A stretch of DNA of 64,000 nucleotides. It comes from Nonlabens sp. MB-3u-79. Its GTDB lineage: Bacteria; Bacteroidota; Bacteroidia; Flavobacteriales; Flavobacteriaceae. Below are positions 17,456-25,484 of this stretch, one piece after another; the stretch's first letter is position 1; every line of letters starts with the position of its first letter. The position numbers and the translations under genes are program-made. The stretch is from positions 1,688,501 to 1,752,500 of the forward strand of contig NZ_CP025116.1 in NCBI RefSeq assembly GCF_002831625.1, in the 5' to 3' direction. Below the pieces are notes generated by a model. That model was not told the origin of the DNA and did no database searches. It was given only the letters and a program-made list of their open reading frames with translations.

Positions 17456-17471
17456 CGCTTTCGCGAAAGCG
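17456..17471. repeat. 16-bp palindrome CGCTTTCGCGAAAGCG
   Basis: Exact intergenic copy of the dispersed palindrome, 20 bp beyond the MITE-like element. Confidence 0.9.
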
Positions 17472-17538
17472 AGACCTCCTATAAATTCCTGTTTAGAAAG
17501 AAAATAGAAAGTGGTACAATGAGTCGTAAAATAGGTCT

Positions 17539-18276
17539 CTAGAACTCCTGAAATAACATAAAGATGGCCATGATCATCATGATGGCATTCTCAATAAAAG
17601 TTGCCTCTGTCATGGGTAATTTAAGAGCTGTCCCCAAACAGGCGCATGAAATAGATTTTTTATCTAGTAGTGTTTTAGTTACGCCAATTGTAGTGATGCC
17701 TAATAGGATCAAGGTAGCAATGAGTGCTATGTCTATTTCAAATCGCATCAAAAACATCAGTCCAAGTGCCGTTTCTAGGAAAGGATACACCCATCCATAA
17801 ACTGAAGTCATCTTAGCTAATGGATCATACATGGCAAAACTTGTTGAAAAACCTTTTATATCCAGCATTTTAAAAAAGCTAAAAACGATAAAGAACAAGC
17901 CCATAAAGTCCAGCATGGCTTCGTCCCAGTTTTCTCTTTGATAGTTGAGCATTACTGTTGCAACTGTCAAGTAACTTAATATAAGCAAAAGGGGCAGTAG
18001 TTGTTTCCATTTGGACTTCTCCATTTTTATAGTCGAGCTGGAACCCAAACTGGAATCAACCACCTCTGGTTTTGTCATTGCTGTTATTACGTACTTTTTA
18101 GGCAGCGCTTCTTGAAAGGTTTTAATGCTTATGTGGTATGCCATAAGGATAACAGCTTGCTCATTTTCTAAAGTCACCATGGCTTCTTTAACCCCAGGAA
18201 TAGCGTTGAGTCTTTTCTCCACATCGCTGCGGCAACCATTACAGGTCATTCCAGATATTTGATAGGTATGTTTCAT
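17539..18276 (-). CDS. HMA-domain / MauE-like membrane protein
   Basis: Residues 1-65 form a heavy-metal-associated domain with the Cu-type motif GMTCNGC (CxxC at 12-15). A linker leads to four transmembrane segments of MauE/DoxX type, with LAKMTSVYGWVYPFLETALG and the Cys pair SCACLG near the C-terminus. MauE-like proteins handle thiol-disulfide exchange in the membrane; the HMA fusion suggests metal-linked redox work. Its ATG overlaps the stop of the upstream decarboxylase-like gene by one base (TAATG), so the two are coupled. Confidence 0.85.
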   Translation of the reverse strand: MKHTYQISGMTCNGCRSDVEKRLNAIPGVKEAMVTLENEQAVILMAYHISIKTFQEALPKKYVITAMTKPEVVDSSLGSSSTIKMEKSKWKQLLPLLLILSYLTVATVMLNYQRENWDEAMLDFMGLFFIVFSFFKMLDIKGFSTSFAMYDPLAKMTSVYGWVYPFLETALGLMFLMRFEIDIALIATLILLGITTIGVTKTLLDKKSISCACLGTALKLPMTEATFIENAIMMIMAIFMLFQEF

Positions 18277-18998
18277 TAGTTCTTAGGTAGATAAAGTTCC
18301 ATATCTACACCTATAAGCTGATCTATATGACCGGCGATGGGACGTTCTTTATCTGTTTTAAAATGCATGTGCAAGAATGTGGTATGGTGCGTATAAATCG
18401 CTTGATGCTTTTCAGAATAGAAGCCTATAATCTCGACATTTTTCTTTTTTAAAATGCCATTTGATCCAGTTTCTTGGTGCTTTTTATGATTGTGCACTTG
18501 GTCCCCTTCTGGCCAGTTGATCACGTGCCAGTCTAAAGATATCGCATTTCCTTTTAATAAAAACGGAAATGCTTGGTCTACATCTAATCCATTTTTGAGT
18601 GCGGCTTCTTTGATTTGTTTTTCCAGTGCAGCGTTATTAGAAAAGGGTTTCAGTGCCACCCCATCGTTCCATTCTGGAATTTGGGCATAGACTAACAATG
18701 CCGCTTTGTGATTAAAACTTGAATCTATTTCCACCTTATTATTTGTAGTCGATTTACTTACATAAGATACCCCGTCAAACACCTGAATCTCGCCTTTGAG
18801 ATCTTCTAAAGCACCTAGAGCATAAAGATGAGGCAATAGTTGTAATGAATCTAGAGACATCGTTGCTTCTAAATTTCCTGACATCATGTTTTTTAAGGCA
18901 CCTTGATGTTTTACAGTGTTGTCTTTAGTTGGTTGATCAGCACAATTTATAATACTTGTTGCTATAATAAGCAGTAGTAAAAACTTTAGTTTATTCAT
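18276..18998 (-). CDS. acetolactate decarboxylase-like lipoprotein
   Basis: The ATG at 18996-18998 gives MNKLKFLLLLIIATSIINC, a lipoprotein signal peptide; the longer frame to 19028 lacks this logic. The mature part resembles BudA/ALDC: LQLLPHLYALGALEDLKGEI and VFDGVSYVS near the N-terminus, and the metal ligands LHMHFK plus AGHIDQL at the C-terminus (HxH...GH). Classical ALDC is cytoplasmic and makes acetoin; an exported lipid-anchored form coupled to an HMA-MauE protein is unusual, so its true substrate is open. Confidence 0.75.
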   Translation of the reverse strand: MNKLKFLLLLIIATSIINCADQPTKDNTVKHQGALKNMMSGNLEATMSLDSLQLLPHLYALGALEDLKGEIQVFDGVSYVSKSTTNNKVEIDSSFNHKAALLVYAQIPEWNDGVALKPFSNNAALEKQIKEAALKNGLDVDQAFPFLLKGNAISLDWHVINWPEGDQVHNHKKHQETGSNGILKKKNVEIIGFYSEKHQAIYTHHTTFLHMHFKTDKERPIAGHIDQLIGVDMELYLPKN

Positions 18999-19354
18999 TT
19001 TTTGTTGGTTTAAATGGTATTGGACCAATTCAGTATGGAGCTAATCCGTCAAAGAAATTATTTGAGGTTGCACAAAGGTATCATTAAGTTTTATTTCAGT
19101 TGCTATAGCGTGACCATTACAAGAATAGACTTGTTCTCAAAATTAGTAAATCACACTTCATGGACGGTTGTAAAAGTCACAATAAGCACATGGATCTATT
19201 TATCAGAATATAGAAAGGGGCAGCCCTTTTCTACTTTTTCAAAAACCAAATGAATAGAAAACCTAATGTACAAAAATGGCGATGGTTTTTAAAACCAGCC
19301 TAGTAAATGTTACATAAATGTCTTGCTGTGATTGTTGTAAATTGAATTAGAATA
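18999..19354. other. intergenic leader region of the decarboxylase-like operon
   Basis: It contains the promoter box at 19073-19080. A plus-strand open frame (19014-19253) exists but shows no family or start signal, and I do not consider it a gene. Confidence 0.45.
19073..19080 (-). promoter_or_regulatory. -7 promoter box of the decarboxylase-like operon
   Basis: On the minus strand this reads TACCTTTG, matching TAnnTTTG, 74 nt upstream of the ATG at 18998. Confidence 0.45.
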
Positions 19355-19390
19355 AAAAACCCTTAAAATCATTTGATTAAAAGGGTTTTA
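19355..19390 (-). terminator. terminator downstream of the universal stress gene
   Basis: Stem AAACCCTT (19357-19364) / AAGGGTTT (19381-19388), with A and T runs on the two sides. It lies about 140 nt after the stop of the universal stress gene. Confidence 0.75.
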
Positions 19391-19528
19391 TTATAGGATA
19401 TAAAAAGCGTCTGGATTCCTTTTTAAGGTGATGCTTTCAATTTTATCTGGATGAACTAAAGAGGTTTCTTCCCTTTGTTTTAGCCAGTTGTTATAAGCTG
19501 CTATAAATGAGTGATGAAAGGCTGTTTT
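19391..19528 (-). other. in-frame open extension behind the universal stress gene stop
   Basis: After the TAA at 19529-19531 the same frame stays open for about 45 codons to TAA at 19391, with coding-like text (FIAAYNNWLKQREET, IESITLKRNPDAFYIL) and no ATG. It may be the 3' remnant of a lost gene or of a longer ancestral protein. The terminator lies beyond it, so it is transcribed with the stress gene. Confidence 0.4.
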
Positions 19529-20347
19529 TTAGATTTTAAAACTCATCACCGGTAGTAAGGAGTGGTTAGCTAGATCTTCAGAGATGCTTCCTCTAAAGAA
19601 GTGTGAAAGTCCTTTTCTAGCGTGTGTGCTTACCGCTATACAATCGGCATGAGTCTCCTCTGCATATTGTAACAAACCGTCTTCAACCGTATAGCCAGAA
19701 ATAAATTCCACCTGATCGGTACCACCAGCAGCGGCAAATTGGGTTGTCATTTCTTTAAATTCTTTGGAGCTGATAAAGTCAGTATGAGGTCTATTGACAT
19801 ACACAACATGTAACTTACTTCCTAGCGTAGAAAATACACCAACAGCTTTTTTATACGCTGCCACGCTTTCATCTGCTAGGTCTGTTGCAAAAACCACATT
19901 ATTAAGGCTAAAGTTTTCTGGCCTTGATTTTACAGTTAGTACTGGAGTACTGCTGTTTCTAACCATTTTTTCAGCATTGGATCCAGTAAAAATACCTTCG
20001 TGCGCCATCAGTCCATGTGAGCCCATAATAATAAGGTCTGCATTTACATCTTGGGCTAATTCATCTACTTCTTTATATACCTTATGATGTTTTATCATGG
20101 CATTTACTTGAACTCCCTCCAAGTAATCTTTATCAAGAAAAGGTTTAAATTTCTTTTGAGAAAGAGCTAGTAGAAACATCATTTCATTTTTATTGTCACT
20201 ATCAGAGTTAGTAATCAGCGAGTCCGATAATTCGAGCATGTGCAGCACATGTAGGGTTGCGTTGTGCTTTTTAGCAAGCAAGGCACCTATCTCTAAAGCA
20301 TATTCAGAATATTTTGAAAAGTCTACTGGTATGATAATGTTGTTCAT
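19529..20347 (-). CDS. universal stress protein, tandem UspA domains
   Basis: The 272-residue protein has two UspA folds, about 1-145 and 150-272. The first opens with MNNIIIPVDFSKYSEYALEI and ends with the nucleotide-binding loop GSHGLMAHEGIFTGSNAEKM. The second opens with NVVFATDLADESVAAYKKA and ends with STHARKGLSHFFRGSISE. Tandem Usp proteins are cytoplasmic and usually bind ATP or AMP. It is monocistronic. An in-frame open stretch follows its stop codon. Confidence 0.93.
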   Translation of the reverse strand: MNNIIIPVDFSKYSEYALEIGALLAKKHNATLHVLHMLELSDSLITNSDSDNKNEMMFLLALSQKKFKPFLDKDYLEGVQVNAMIKHHKVYKEVDELAQDVNADLIIMGSHGLMAHEGIFTGSNAEKMVRNSSTPVLTVKSRPENFSLNNVVFATDLADESVAAYKKAVGVFSTLGSKLHVVYVNRPHTDFISSKEFKEMTTQFAAAGGTDQVEFISGYTVEDGLLQYAEETHADCIAVSTHARKGLSHFFRGSISEDLANHSLLPVMSFKI

Positions 20348-20734
20348 GAGGTATAGTTTGGTATAAATTTAATTCATTCTACAACCAATCTCTTCTAAAC
20401 AGCATTGATATTAGTCATAGGTTGTTTTAACTCTTTTTTATAAAAGGAATCTGTATACAGAAACGAATAGCATGGAGTACTTATTTAGACAGGACAATTT
20501 CTATTTCAAAACTGTTTAAAAGGCTTGTGTCTGGTAAATTATAAACCCGTAAATATCTTCCATAAATTAGGGACAAGGATTCTTTAAGATTACTTTTTTG
20601 GGTTTAACCCCAACAAAAGCTAAGTAGAGAGGGCTTAAACTATACTAACAGCTATTAGAGATTGCTGCTTAACTTTCAAGACAGAATAAAAAGATCAAAT
20701 AGTGACTTGTCTTTTTAGAAAGTGGCATATGGGA
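20348..20734. other. 387-bp intergenic region
   Basis: Upstream region of the universal stress gene. It contains a small inverted sequence GGGTTTAACCC at about 20600-20610. No gene or promoter box is evident. Confidence 0.4.
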
Positions 20735-21124
20735 CTAGACGATATTCGTCTTTTTGTAGATCAATAATCTACTCACTCTTAATAATAATTCATTTGGATT
20801 AAAGGGCTTGGCAATAAAATCATCTGCTCCAAGATTAAAAGCCTTAGTAACCGTTCCTTCTTCTTCCCCCAATCCAGATATGACAATAATAGGTATATGA
20901 GGAAAATTATTTTTACAATAACTGGTTACTTCTAAGCCTGATTTAAGGGGTAATATCACGTCTGTTATTAGCAGGTCTGGTTGTATCTCGTTTATAAGTT
21001 CTATAGCATCCATTCCATCTACGGCATTATAAACTACGTAGCCTTCTTTCTTAAGAATGAAATTATAGATTTTTAAGGTGAGTAGATTATCTTCTACTAC
21101 AAGGATTTTGATTGTCTGAATCAT
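20735..21124 (-). CDS. stand-alone response regulator receiver protein
   Basis: The 129-residue CheY-like domain has all key residues: the acidic pair ED (11-12), the phosphoacceptor Asp 55 in LLITDVILP, and the Lys of FIAKPF (about 105). There is no output domain, so it must act through a protein partner. It is the last gene of a minus-strand run after a YaiO-type barrel (155 nt gap), a glycosyltransferase and a HEAT protein, so it may regulate polysaccharide synthesis at the protein level. Confidence 0.9.
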   Translation of the reverse strand: MIQTIKILVVEDNLLTLKIYNFILKKEGYVVYNAVDGMDAIELINEIQPDLLITDVILPLKSGLEVTSYCKNNFPHIPIIVISGLGEEEGTVTKAFNLGADDFIAKPFNPNELLLRVSRLLIYKKTNIV

Positions 21125-21279
21125 AACTTAGTTAACTTTAGGGCAGATATAACGATATGCGGCACCATTTAACGATTCTGTATTCATGTAAATATATAGA
21201 ATAAACCAACTTTTATAGCTTATTAATGTTGAAAATACATATTTAATCGATTAAAATCTGTTTTTTATAAAAATAGATC

Positions 21280-22575
21280 TTAGAGTCTGTAATGAATCAT
21301 TAAAAAAGTCTCGTATTCATTTTGCCATTTATTTTTACTGTATTCTTGGTAATTATAAACTCCTTGAACTCCTATAAGGAAATGTTTTCCAAATTGTCTG
21401 TAATAGCCTAATCCTACTCTGTAGGAATCGAGTTCGATACGTTGATTCAGATCTCCTAAAAGTATTCGTTCATCTGGCGAGGTACCATATCCAAGAATTG
21501 AATTGATATAATCAAAGCGTGTATGGTAGTAATACCTAGACGTTAACGTAAATGCCGGGTATATATTTTTCTTCTGTTGTTGAAAAAAAGATCTAAAATG
21601 CATCCAGTAGGATCCAAAATACTTTCCAACTCCTAATGTTGCAGCAGGAATATCATTTTGTACCACATACGTGTATCTCATTCCTAAGTCCATTTCCCAA
21701 CCCATAGGTAAGGCTTGGAAGTAAGTTGCACCAAGTCTCCATTTTGGAAAAACCAAATCTTCAGAGTAACCAATAGAAACATTTGCATAACTCTTATCTC
21801 CAGTAAAGAAGTAAGATTGACCTTCCAACTGAACTCCATCTATCAAAAAGGAGTCATTGGAACGTCTTTGGGTATAGTTCACACGACCTAAAAAGGATCC
21901 CCATGGGCGCTCGCCAATGTATTGGATGGTCCCCAGGTGCCATGGACCGACACCGGAGCGATCAAAATTGGTAAGTCTGTATTGAACGCCTATCCTATTG
22001 CTGTTAAATCTAGAGTTTAACCAAAACAGGCGCTGAGTTAGGCTAGCGTTTTTTGGATACATCAGTGTAAGCTCTTCTAAATATTCACGCTCTTTATTAA
22101 CATCCTCTTTTAACTGATAGACATGTAGCTTCTTCAATGGGAAAGTTTGATTTTTTGGATGAATAGTTATGGCATCATTTATAAGAATTTCTGCCGGTTC
22201 ATAATTTTCTGTTTTTAATTCAAGATTGATTAAATATAAAAAGGCTTCTTCATAAGCGGTGTTTTTAGCTAAGACCTTTTTGAAGTAAAGTCTTGCGCTA
22301 TCTTGTTGACTAGTAATTTGGTGAATACGACCTATTAATAATTGGAAGTCTAGATAATCAGGACTTATTTTCTTTCCCAGGTGGGCTTGTTTAAAAGCCA
22401 ACTCATATTTTTTTTCTTTTAAGGATTCATAAGCTTTGATGAGCAAGCTATCCGTATTTATTTGTTGTGCAGGAGATAATTGAAACCCTAAAAAGCACAC
22501 GCAAATGAAGGCTACTGTATTTATCGAAAAAGGAATACTACCGCTAATCTTCATAGAACTGATTTTATTTTTCAA
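21280..22575 (-). CDS. TPR plus YaiO-type outer membrane beta-barrel protein
   Basis: The 431-residue exported protein has a signal segment (INTVAFICVCFLGFQLSPAQQ), TPR-like helices to about 175 (LIKAYESLKEKKYELAFKQA, DSARLYFKKVLAKNTAYEEA), and a C-terminal barrel of alternating strands ending in ETFLMIHYRL. TPR plus barrel is the architecture of the exopolysaccharide exporter PgaA, and YaiO-type barrels often accompany glycosyltransferases. It overlaps the GT2 gene by 11 nt, which supports a synthase-export operon. Export of a polysaccharide is inference. Confidence 0.82.
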   Translation of the reverse strand: MKNKISSMKISGSIPFSINTVAFICVCFLGFQLSPAQQINTDSLLIKAYESLKEKKYELAFKQAHLGKKISPDYLDFQLLIGRIHQITSQQDSARLYFKKVLAKNTAYEEAFLYLINLELKTENYEPAEILINDAITIHPKNQTFPLKKLHVYQLKEDVNKEREYLEELTLMYPKNASLTQRLFWLNSRFNSNRIGVQYRLTNFDRSGVGPWHLGTIQYIGERPWGSFLGRVNYTQRRSNDSFLIDGVQLEGQSYFFTGDKSYANVSIGYSEDLVFPKWRLGATYFQALPMGWEMDLGMRYTYVVQNDIPAATLGVGKYFGSYWMHFRSFFQQQKKNIYPAFTLTSRYYYHTRFDYINSILGYGTSPDERILLGDLNQRIELDSYRVGLGYYRQFGKHFLIGVQGVYNYQEYSKNKWQNEYETFLMIHYRL

Positions 22576-24022
22576 TAAGCTTAAAGCCTTTTCTAACCAT
22601 GACTCCCCATATTGCTTCTTTCTTTATAAAAAATCGCCAATATCCTTTTAACGCAGCAACAACTAATATGGGGTGATAAAAAAATGGTTCAATTAAGGCC
22701 ATTCCAATTAACTTTAGAATCTCACTGATATTTGCGTAGCTTTTGTATAACAATTCATCCAGTAAAATTGAAATAATCGTAATGTTAATATAAAACAAAT
22801 AAACGAAAAGAAGGGGCCACATCAAAAAATCAGAATAGATGAAGTCGCCATAAAAATAAGATAAAGTCAATGATGAAATGATCAGGAACAAACCAAAAGT
22901 TTCAATAATAGGTGTCAAAAACTCAAATAAGAAAAAATAGGGGAGCGCAAACCAACCCGTGTTGCCGTACTTAGGATGGAAGAACATATTTTTATGAACC
23001 AGAAGTGTTTGTATCAATCCTCTTGCCCATCGCACGCGCTGTCGCATTAAAATACTTAGATTAGGAGGTACTTCTGTCCAACACAAAGACTCCGGTATGT
23101 AGGTGATTTTAAATTTTATTTCTTCATCATACATCACTTTTCGCATTCTAATAATCAAGTCCATGTCTTCTGCAAACGAATTATGAGTATATCCTCCAGC
23201 TTTAATAGCCACTTCTTTGTCAAACATACCTAATCCTCCTGAAACTAATATTAAGGCGTTTACCTGACTCCATGCCATTCTGCCAAACAGAAAGGAACGC
23301 ACATATTCTAGTTCCTGAAACATGGGATACCATTTTGTTGGAAAATGAACCTGTACTAAAAAACCTTCGTCAAATGTGCAAGAGTTAGAACTTCTTATAG
23401 CTGCTCCTGATGCGATCACCTTAGTTTTACTTTCAATAAAAGGTTTGATAAGTTTTACTATGGTGTTGGGGTTTAAAATAGAGTCTACATCTGTACATAC
23501 AAAAAACGGGTATTGTGAAGAGTTGATCCCAGCATTGGAGCCATCAGCTTTTGATTTTCGATTTTCTTTATCGACCACCAAAAGTTTAGAGTATATTGTT
23601 TTTTTTGATTTATAATGACCCCTTACTGGAGCGGTCTTAATATGTTCTTGATAATAAAACGGAACCTTGACTAAGTCGAACTCCTCAATTAATTTTTCTA
23701 AAGTATCGTCAGTACTGCCGTCATTAATGATGATCACTTCATATTTGGGGTAGGAAAGAGATATCAAGCTTTTAACGTTATAAACAATAGTAGTACTTTC
23801 GTTAAAGGCAGGAGCTACTATGGATACACCAAGCGCTTGATTGGATTTTAATAGAACATCTTCATTAATGTAGTGTTTCGTCAACACATACTTCCGGATG
23901 GCATAATAGGAAAGAAAAGCAAAAACTAAATAAAATATTACGTAAAGGGAAGCATAGACAACCATGAACCAATTATTATACGAGTCCTGAAAATTTACTA
24001 AGAAATCATATAAGGCTCTCAT
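22565..24022 (-). CDS. processive family 2 glycosyltransferase
   Basis: The 485-residue inner membrane synthase has an N-terminal transmembrane segment (about 20-45), a GT-A domain with PAFNES (71-76), NDGSTDD (100-106), the nucleotide-sugar DxD in CTDVDS (178-180), the catalytic AEDMDL, and QRVRWARG (QxxRW). Several C-terminal membrane helices follow. QxxRW marks processive enzymes such as cellulose, chitin or PNAG synthases, so it probably makes a linear exopolysaccharide and threads it out. It overlaps the HEAT gene by 4 nt (ATGA) and the barrel gene by 11 nt. The sugar is unknown. Confidence 0.92.
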   Translation of the reverse strand: MRALYDFLVNFQDSYNNWFMVVYASLYVIFYLVFAFLSYYAIRKYVLTKHYINEDVLLKSNQALGVSIVAPAFNESTTIVYNVKSLISLSYPKYEVIIINDGSTDDTLEKLIEEFDLVKVPFYYQEHIKTAPVRGHYKSKKTIYSKLLVVDKENRKSKADGSNAGINSSQYPFFVCTDVDSILNPNTIVKLIKPFIESKTKVIASGAAIRSSNSCTFDEGFLVQVHFPTKWYPMFQELEYVRSFLFGRMAWSQVNALILVSGGLGMFDKEVAIKAGGYTHNSFAEDMDLIIRMRKVMYDEEIKFKITYIPESLCWTEVPPNLSILMRQRVRWARGLIQTLLVHKNMFFHPKYGNTGWFALPYFFLFEFLTPIIETFGLFLIISSLTLSYFYGDFIYSDFLMWPLLFVYLFYINITIISILLDELLYKSYANISEILKLIGMALIEPFFYHPILVVAALKGYWRFFIKKEAIWGVMVRKGFKLIEK

Positions 24023-25092
24023 AGATAGGTAGTATTTAAATGTAATTTCATCTTATCGATTTCTATATCAAGCATAAAGTTGGTGTTGTAATAGGAAGGG
24101 TCAATTGCCTTTAGGCATTTTAACAACTCCATCTTTACACCCTTACCTAAGCTTTTTAAGGTTAGATTTTTTATAATAAAACTAAGGGTAGATTCACCAC
24201 CAATAACAGTTAGTGATTTTAATATTTCTATTTTTAATAATTGATCTTCCCTATAAAATTGTTTTAGTAAAAGTTCTTCAGCATCAGTAAAAAATAGTTC
24301 TCTAACGGCATGGATAGCCTCTTCTCTTATTCTGTAATGTCGATGGTTGATCAAGTGTAAAATTGTTGCTTCTGCCCCTGTATAGTTATAAAAGACCATC
24401 ACTTTTAAACCAAGAATAATAACAGATTCATTTGTGCTTTCCAAATACTTGTCAATGTTGTTTGGCATAGGTTCTTTTTTCATATAAATAACATCAAGTA
24501 CCTTATACTCATTTACTCTAGATAAGAAAAATGGATAGTCTATTAAAATATCAAAAGGCTTTGTAGTTAGATAGAGGTATGCCACAAAAGCATTGGAACG
24601 CAGGACTTTATTTTTAGATGTTAGAAGAGGTCTTATGTATTTTAAACTATCGACAAAATGGAACGACTGAAAATGATACATCCCGTTGCATTTGGTATGC
24701 CAAAACCAACTTTTAAGCAGCTGAGCACTGTATTTATGTAGCTCAAAGGCTATATAAATATCACGTATTTGATAGATGAGGTTGCCTTTTAAAGTAAGGC
24801 TTAAATCAATTAGCGAGGAAAGCACCAACTTACGGAACCATTTTTTACGATATGGAAACGCTGATTTAAATTTTGTGACTTCTGCTTGTAAAACTTCTCC
24901 TTGATATCCAGAAAAGGTCAATTCAGTAAGAGCGTCAGATATTTTAGGAAGGAATCTTTTCTTTTGAAAAGAAATATATGCAAATCTCAGCCGGTAATAG
25001 ATCAAGCTTATGGTAAGAGCGATCAATAAAACAACAAAAACTGGTAATATCCAATTTATAAGAAACGCCTCAAAAAAATTTTTATCCATCAT
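24019..25092 (-). CDS. HEAT-repeat protein with N-terminal membrane anchor
   Basis: The 357-residue protein has one transmembrane segment (LPVFVVLLIALTISLIYYRL, about 15-34) followed by helical repeats, including clear HEAT units (HYRIREEAIHAVRELFFTD, LLKIEILKSLTVIGGESTL). The soluble part should face the cytoplasm and serve as a scaffold. As first gene of the operon, overlapping the GT2 gene, it likely assists or regulates the synthase. A 21-bp palindrome lies 117-137 nt upstream. Confidence 0.8.
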   Translation of the reverse strand: MMDKNFFEAFLINWILPVFVVLLIALTISLIYYRLRFAYISFQKKRFLPKISDALTELTFSGYQGEVLQAEVTKFKSAFPYRKKWFRKLVLSSLIDLSLTLKGNLIYQIRDIYIAFELHKYSAQLLKSWFWHTKCNGMYHFQSFHFVDSLKYIRPLLTSKNKVLRSNAFVAYLYLTTKPFDILIDYPFFLSRVNEYKVLDVIYMKKEPMPNNIDKYLESTNESVIILGLKVMVFYNYTGAEATILHLINHRHYRIREEAIHAVRELFFTDAEELLLKQFYREDQLLKIEILKSLTVIGGESTLSFIIKNLTLKSLGKGVKMELLKCLKAIDPSYYNTNFMLDIEIDKMKLHLNTTYL

Positions 25093-25484
25093 TTGAAGGT
25101 GATATTTATTTACCTATTCCATTATTTGAGGTAGATCTAATTTTCCTTGGTTTATGTTTTGGTTGGTGAACAGTTGTTTAATAGGTTTTTCATAAATTTA
25201 CGTTAAATAAACGAGAATTATTCTCATTTAAGGGCTTTATCTGCTTTTATTAGAGTAAACACCTATTAATCAGGGTAACTACATGAAAGTGTCGCCTATT
25301 AGAATTATGCAAGTAGGATATTTTAGAAATTAGAAGTAATCTTGTGGTTCATTTAATTGAAGCATTCCAGATTTTATAGAAATATTTTTCTCGAACCAGT
25401 TCTTTTTTAGCCGTTGGCACATAGTCTTTATTTGGTGTTTCTAAAGCCGACCTTTCAACAGTTACTTTCCTTCTCTTTTTCAGT
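25093..25484. other. 392-bp upstream region of the polysaccharide operon
   Basis: It holds the palindrome at 25209-25229. I see no gene; short frames lack coding character. Confidence 0.45.
25209..25229. promoter_or_regulatory. 21-bp Fur-like palindrome upstream of the polysaccharide operon
   Basis: The core GAGAAT-T-ATTCTC is a perfect 6-1-6 inverted repeat, the spacing of Fur-family boxes (GATAATnATTATC). Flanking bases extend it to 21 bp with one mismatched pair. It lies upstream of the HEAT/GT2/barrel operon and downstream of the cation ATPase gene. Metal or peroxide control is inference. Confidence 0.4.

Noticed and set aside
19014..19253. Plus-strand frame of 79 codons
   Set aside because: It lies over the leader and promoter box of the divergent decarboxylase-like operon and has no recognisable protein features.
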